A stretch of DNA of 16,198 nt from Bacillota bacterium (GTDB lineage Bacteria > Bacillota_G > SHA-98 > UBA4971): NCBI GenBank assembly GCA_012512055.1, contig JAAZEW010000006.1, positions 1-16,198 of the forward strand, read 5' to 3'. The notes beneath the pieces were generated by a model. The model did no database searches. It was not told the DNA's origin and saw only the letters and a list, made by a program, of their open reading frames with translations. The position numbers were made by a program, and so were the translations under genes. This document shows positions 13,761 to 16,198 of this stretch, one piece after another. Each line of letters opens with the position of its first letter. Within the stretch, counting starts at the first letter, position 1.

Positions 13761-14500
13761 AATTCACACGCCTTTCCAATCACGTCGGTAAACCTACGAG
13801 TAATCAACTGTGGCCTCGTTATGGCACTACCAACAACAATAGCATGTGCGCCCATTTCCAAGCAGGCCTTGCCATCAATGGGATCCCATATATGCCCTTC
13901 AGCAATTACCGGCAGAGGCGATACCGCGTTGATAATTTCCCGGAGCACATCGAAATGTGGACGGTAGCGTTCAGAAAAGCGCTCAGCCGGGTTATACTCA
14001 TTTCCCACTAAGGTAGTAGCGATAATGTCTACGCCGAGTTCAGCCGCATTCCGAGCCTCGGTAACACATGCAACGTCGGCCATCAAAGGTAGGACAGTGG
14101 CCTCTCGCACTTCTGCAATAAACGCCTTAAGCGGCTGCCCCTTAGGCCGTACCCGCGATGTCGCGTCCACCGCTACAACATCAGCGCCGGCCTTGACTAC
14201 TTCCAAGACATCCTCCAAGGTGGGTGTAATAAAAACATCAGAGTCATCGTAGCTCCTTTTCACAATGCCGATTATAGGCAAGTTACAGCATTGCTTAATT
14301 GCGCAAATGTCGTCTTTTCCATTTGCGCGAAACCCACATGCCCCGCCATGCATTGCTGCTTGCGCAAATACATGCATCACCGCATGGCCGTAAAATGGCT
14401 CGCCGGGTAACGCTTGGCATGAAACAATAACCCCACCCTTGACACAATCCAAAAATTTCTGCAATGATATGTTCAAATCGTTATCTCCAGTTCTTTCCAC
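13757..14500 (-). CDS. nanE: N-acetylmannosamine-6-phosphate 2-epimerase
   Basis: The product (247 residues) is a TIM-barrel NanE enzyme that converts ManNAc-6-P to GlcNAc-6-P in sialic acid and ManNAc use. Characteristic segments: GVIVSCQALPGEPFY (23-37), GFRANG (56-61), IIGIVKRSYDDSDVFITPT (76-94) with probable catalytic K81, GADVVAVDATSRVRP (105-119), and VIAEGHIWDP (198-207) with probable catalytic E201. The GTG start at 14500 has GAGGTG about 7 nt upstream. It overlaps rpiR by 4 nt and lies 133 nt after the HAD gene. No nanA, nanK, nagA or nagB is in the window, so the usual sialate pathway is incomplete here. Slightly longer than usual NanE (about 220-235). Confidence 0.93.
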   Translation of the reverse strand: MERTGDNDLNISLQKFLDCVKGGVIVSCQALPGEPFYGHAVMHVFAQAAMHGGACGFRANGKDDICAIKQCCNLPIIGIVKRSYDDSDVFITPTLEDVLEVVKAGADVVAVDATSRVRPKGQPLKAFIAEVREATVLPLMADVACVTEARNAAELGVDIIATTLVGNEYNPAERFSERYRPHFDVLREIINAVSPLPVIAEGHIWDPIDGKACLEMGAHAIVVGSAITRPQLITRRFTDVIGKACEL

Positions 14501-14593
14501 AAGATTACACCTCGCTGGTATAGTTATTCTATGTATGATGAATATATCCTTCAGGACTTCCTCTTTGGTGTATATTTTTTTCTACCTGCCGTA

Positions 14594-14614
14594 ATTTTTC
14601 TTTCCTGGAAAAAT
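14594..14614. promoter_or_regulatory. Inverted repeat in the HAD-nanE gap, possible RpiR operator
   Basis: ATTTTTC and GAAAAAT flank a 7-nt centre, forming a 21-bp symmetric site in the 133-nt gap before nanE. Symmetric TTTC/GAAA arrangements are typical of RpiR-family operators, and an RpiR gene follows. The gap is the longest inside the operon, so an internal promoter is possible, but I see no convincing -35/-10 pair. Confidence 0.35.
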
Positions 14615-14633
14615 CAAGGTCAATTTCCCTTAA

Positions 14634-15383
14634 TCAAAACAGGGCAAGAATCTCAGCTACACCGGAGCTATATGAAGAATCAGCTACCACACCATTCCTC
14701 TGTCGGACTAGTTCCTTAACCCGATGATCGGCGTTTTGCGTGGTGGCAGCTTTGAACCTGAGCAGCATACACACGTCATTCTGACAATCACCTACTGCAA
14801 GGATTTCATCTACTTGCAGGCCCAGGTGATCAGCGACCATAGAAAGAATCAAACCCTTGCCGATCTCTTCGGAACGAAAGGCAATCAAGGCATTGTTACG
14901 CACAGGCTTGATCTTCGTCCCCTTGAGAGCCTCTGCAAAATGTGAGCAGGCTTGTTTAGCCCGTTCCGGTGAGCTGTAGAAAATCTCAAGGAAACCGCGG
15001 TCATTCTGCATATAATCGTTGCTCATGTGGAACTCGCTCTTAACGGCAAGAGCTATCTCCTTCACAACCTGACGACTGGACGGGAGCAGAGAGAGTTCTT
15101 TGTTGTAAGCTTCCTCGTTCCAGGGTAACCAAGGACGGTATCGGTCTCCCTCCAGAAAGAAAACATCCCGTTCATTGCAGATAAGTATTTGCGGGAAGCC
15201 ATCGTTAGTCCGGATGTTATTTCGAATAAGGTGTTCCAACGTGACCGAGTATGGATTTCCTGTAACAATAGCTATCTGACAACAATTCTCCGAAAGACGT
15301 CTCATTTGTTTTATTGTCTCTTCAGAAATACTACTATCTGGATTCAGCAAGGTCCCATCTAAATCAAGAGCAATGAGTTTCAC
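14634..15383 (-). CDS. Cof-type HAD-IIB hydrolase, probable sugar phosphatase
   Basis: The 249-residue protein belongs to the haloacid dehalogenase superfamily, Cof subgroup (cap type IIB). Motif I is DLDGT with nucleophile D7 and D9; motif II is the Thr of IVTGN; a Lys lies in GKGLIL; motif IV is GDCQNDVCML with its Asp pair. Cof-type enzymes usually dephosphorylate sugar phosphates or FMN. The GTG start at 15383 is chosen because AAAGGAG (about 15391-15397) lies 7 nt upstream and the protein then begins MKLIALDLDG as the family does; the longer frame from 15455 runs through the control region and is rejected. It is the first gene of the HAD-nanE-rpiR-importer operon. Confidence 0.88.
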   Translation of the reverse strand: MKLIALDLDGTLLNPDSSISEETIKQMRRLSENCCQIAIVTGNPYSVTLEHLIRNNIRTNDGFPQILICNERDVFFLEGDRYRPWLPWNEEAYNKELSLLPSSRQVVKEIALAVKSEFHMSNDYMQNDRGFLEIFYSSPERAKQACSHFAEALKGTKIKPVRNNALIAFRSEEIGKGLILSMVADHLGLQVDEILAVGDCQNDVCMLLRFKAATTQNADHRVKELVRQRNGVVADSSYSSGVAEILALF

Positions 15384-15449
15384 AATCGGTCTCCTTTCCC
15401 CTTCATTTTCCAGTTTAACACTCTCACCGGCATCGTTTACATGCCCCAC

Positions 15450-15542
15450 AGGCAACGTGTCTAGATAAGTGGTGGGCTAGCCTACTAGATAAATACTCCA
15501 CACTTTACCAAATCCCTGCCTCCCAGGTTTGACAGTGAACAG
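15450..15542 (-). promoter_or_regulatory. Control region of the HAD-nanE-importer operon with paired CTAGATAA operators
   Basis: Gap-free counterpart of 8838-8930. CTAGATAA sits at 15461-15468 and 15485-15492, again 24 bp apart. On the minus strand TTGGTA near the AAGTGTGGAG stretch could be the -35, with the -10 overlapping the right-hand site. The region begins just after the terminator of the right-edge gene, so transcription of the operon should start here. Confidence 0.6.
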
Positions 15543-15565
15543 GGAAGTAGGCCGGACGAAAAGCC

Positions 15566-15613
15566 AAAAGCCTGCCACGGGAAGCAGCACATGCTGCACC
15601 TCCCCTGGCAGGC
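15566..15613 (-). terminator. Intrinsic terminator of the right-edge phosphatase gene (right copy)
   Basis: A 13-bp stem with one mismatch (15570-15582 with 15601-15613, outer part GCCTGCC/GGCAGGC) carries an inner perfect stem GCAGCA/TGCTGC, and is followed on the minus strand by four T (15569-15566). It is 214 nt past the stop of the upstream gene, the extra distance being due to inserted sequence including the element at 15688-15802. Confidence 0.7.
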
Positions 15614-15687
15614 CATTTACATTATCCTCGCTGATATTCGGTTCTAAGCATGAGTTCATTGGTTTTCGCTGGTTTTCCGATTGTCTT

Positions 15688-15802
15688 GGATTGCCGGTGA
15701 TTGCAGCGAGGGGCATCAAAATTCGGCCACTAGCTTACGGGCCGGGTTTTGCTAAGGCGACCCGCTTGGGGAGCCGTCCCCTTAGTGCAACACCGGCAAT
15801 CC
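15688..15802. mobile_element. 115-nt element with terminal inverted repeats (MITE/REP-like)
   Basis: GGATTGCCGGTG (15688-15699) is the exact complement of CACCGGCAATCC (15791-15802), and the pairing continues inward after one bulged base with TTGCA/TGCAA. The interior has a further hairpin of GGGG/CCCC type near 15766-15782. It encodes nothing and has no counterpart between the stop and terminator of the duplicated copy at 7953-7973. No target-site duplication is visible. It might instead be a structured RNA. Confidence 0.55.
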
Positions 15803-15827
15803 TCGACGGTACGTACACTTTTCATAC

Positions 15828-16198
15828 CTATATGTCAAATAACATCTCCACCACGGAGCGGATATCAGTTATGGAATTGACTTTCTCGAGGTTTACAGCG
15901 TCCGCCTTCGGACCGACTACTATAAGGGGCACTTCCAAATCGGTGTCAAGGAGGGTTCCGTGGCTTCCCAGTGTATAATCCATGAACAGCAATGCCTCTA
16001 TGAACATATACCCGCGTTCTGATATTGCGATAAGCGGAGGTGTACGCGGATGCTCTATATTAAGCTCCGAGCGCCTGGCTTTATCATCAATATCTATAAC
16101 TTCAGCTACTCCTTCAGTCTGCCTCAACGCATCAGCAATTTTACCTCTGTCTTCGTCATCCGCCCAAACATATAGGGCTCCTCCGTCAAGGGTCATAG
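15828..16198 (-). CDS. Alkaline-phosphatase-superfamily hydrolase (type I phosphodiesterase-like), C-terminal part
   Basis: The frame enters at the right edge and ends in TAG at 15828-15830; about 123 codons are visible. The sequence ISERGYMF and then DYTLGSHGTLLDTDLEVPLIVVGP matches the end of the alkaline phosphatase/nucleotide pyrophosphatase/phosphonoacetate hydrolase superfamily, where the His of GSHG is a metal ligand. The nucleophile and the other metal ligands lie outside the window. The substrate is unknown; a phosphodiester or phosphonate is likely. The last 29 codons are duplicated as a relic behind gntR (7973-8062). It lies directly upstream of the HAD operon on the same strand, separated by its own terminator. 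Confidence 0.85.
   Translation of the reverse strand, partial: MTLDGGALYVWADDEDRGKIADALRQTEGVAEVIDIDDKARRSELNIEHPRTPPLIAISERGYMFIEALLFMDYTLGSHGTLLDTDLEVPLIVVGPKADAVNLEKVNSITDIRSVVEMLFDI

Noticed and set aside
15384..15455. Longer N-terminus for the HAD hydrolase
   Set aside because: The extra residues are unlike the family, and GTG 15383 has AAAGGAG and gives the usual MKLIALDLDGT start.
1..16198. CRISPR array
   Set aside because: No regularly spaced 25-40 bp repeats are present despite cas3; the repeats seen are two-copy and long, or operator-like.

Overview
The window looks like a chromosomal stretch of a bacterium, most likely a member of the Bacillota. The basis is indirect: strong GGAGG-type ribosome binding sites, frequent GTG starts, a type I-C-like cas3, and NanE/RpiR/GntR genes of the kind common in that phylum. 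No rRNA, tRNA or CRISPR repeat array is visible, so no finer placement is possible. Nearly every gene lies on the minus strand; the only clear plus-strand genes are a HEPN/MNT pair.

Left part (1-7732) reads as a defence island. It opens with the first 293 codons of a Cas3 HD-helicase that runs off the left edge. Divergent from it is a HEPN/MNT toxin-antitoxin pair with a good sigma-A-type promoter. Then comes a minus-strand unit of an HTH-domain protein of unknown function, a possible 33-residue ORF and a NucS-like PD-(D/E)xK nuclease; it has a TTGACA-17-TACGAT promoter overlapped by a tandem operator array, and a matching intrinsic terminator. These two modules are bracketed by two direct copies of a 162-bp sequence (1061-1222 and 4337-4498). 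Next is a three-gene unit of a phospholipase-D/SF2 helicase, a HIT-domain protein and a small unrecognised protein. The helicase has an in-frame TAA between Walker A and the DEFHH box, and the small protein is frameshifted at a run of six G, so this unit appears decayed unless these are sequencing errors.

Right part (7904-16198) is a metabolic locus: HAD hydrolase, NanE-type ManNAc-6-phosphate 2-epimerase, RpiR/SIS regulator, a three-part ABC importer resembling AfuABC/PhnSTU (binding protein, fused double permease, ATPase), then a separately promoted GntR/HutC regulator. The importer class, NanE, a HAD phosphatase and a sugar-phosphate-sensing SIS regulator together suggest uptake and use of phosphorylated amino sugars, possibly ManNAc-6-P; this is inference.

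The metabolic locus is bracketed by partial duplications. The 3' end and terminator of an alkaline-phosphatase-superfamily gene at the right edge recur as a 29-codon relic plus terminator behind gntR. The roughly 93-bp control region upstream of the HAD gene recurs upstream of gntR. Both control regions carry paired CTAGATAA sites 24 bp apart, which makes GntR a good candidate to control both transcripts. The pattern suggests ancestral tandem duplication and partial collapse. A 115-nt element with 12-bp perfect terminal inverted repeats sits beside the right-hand copy.
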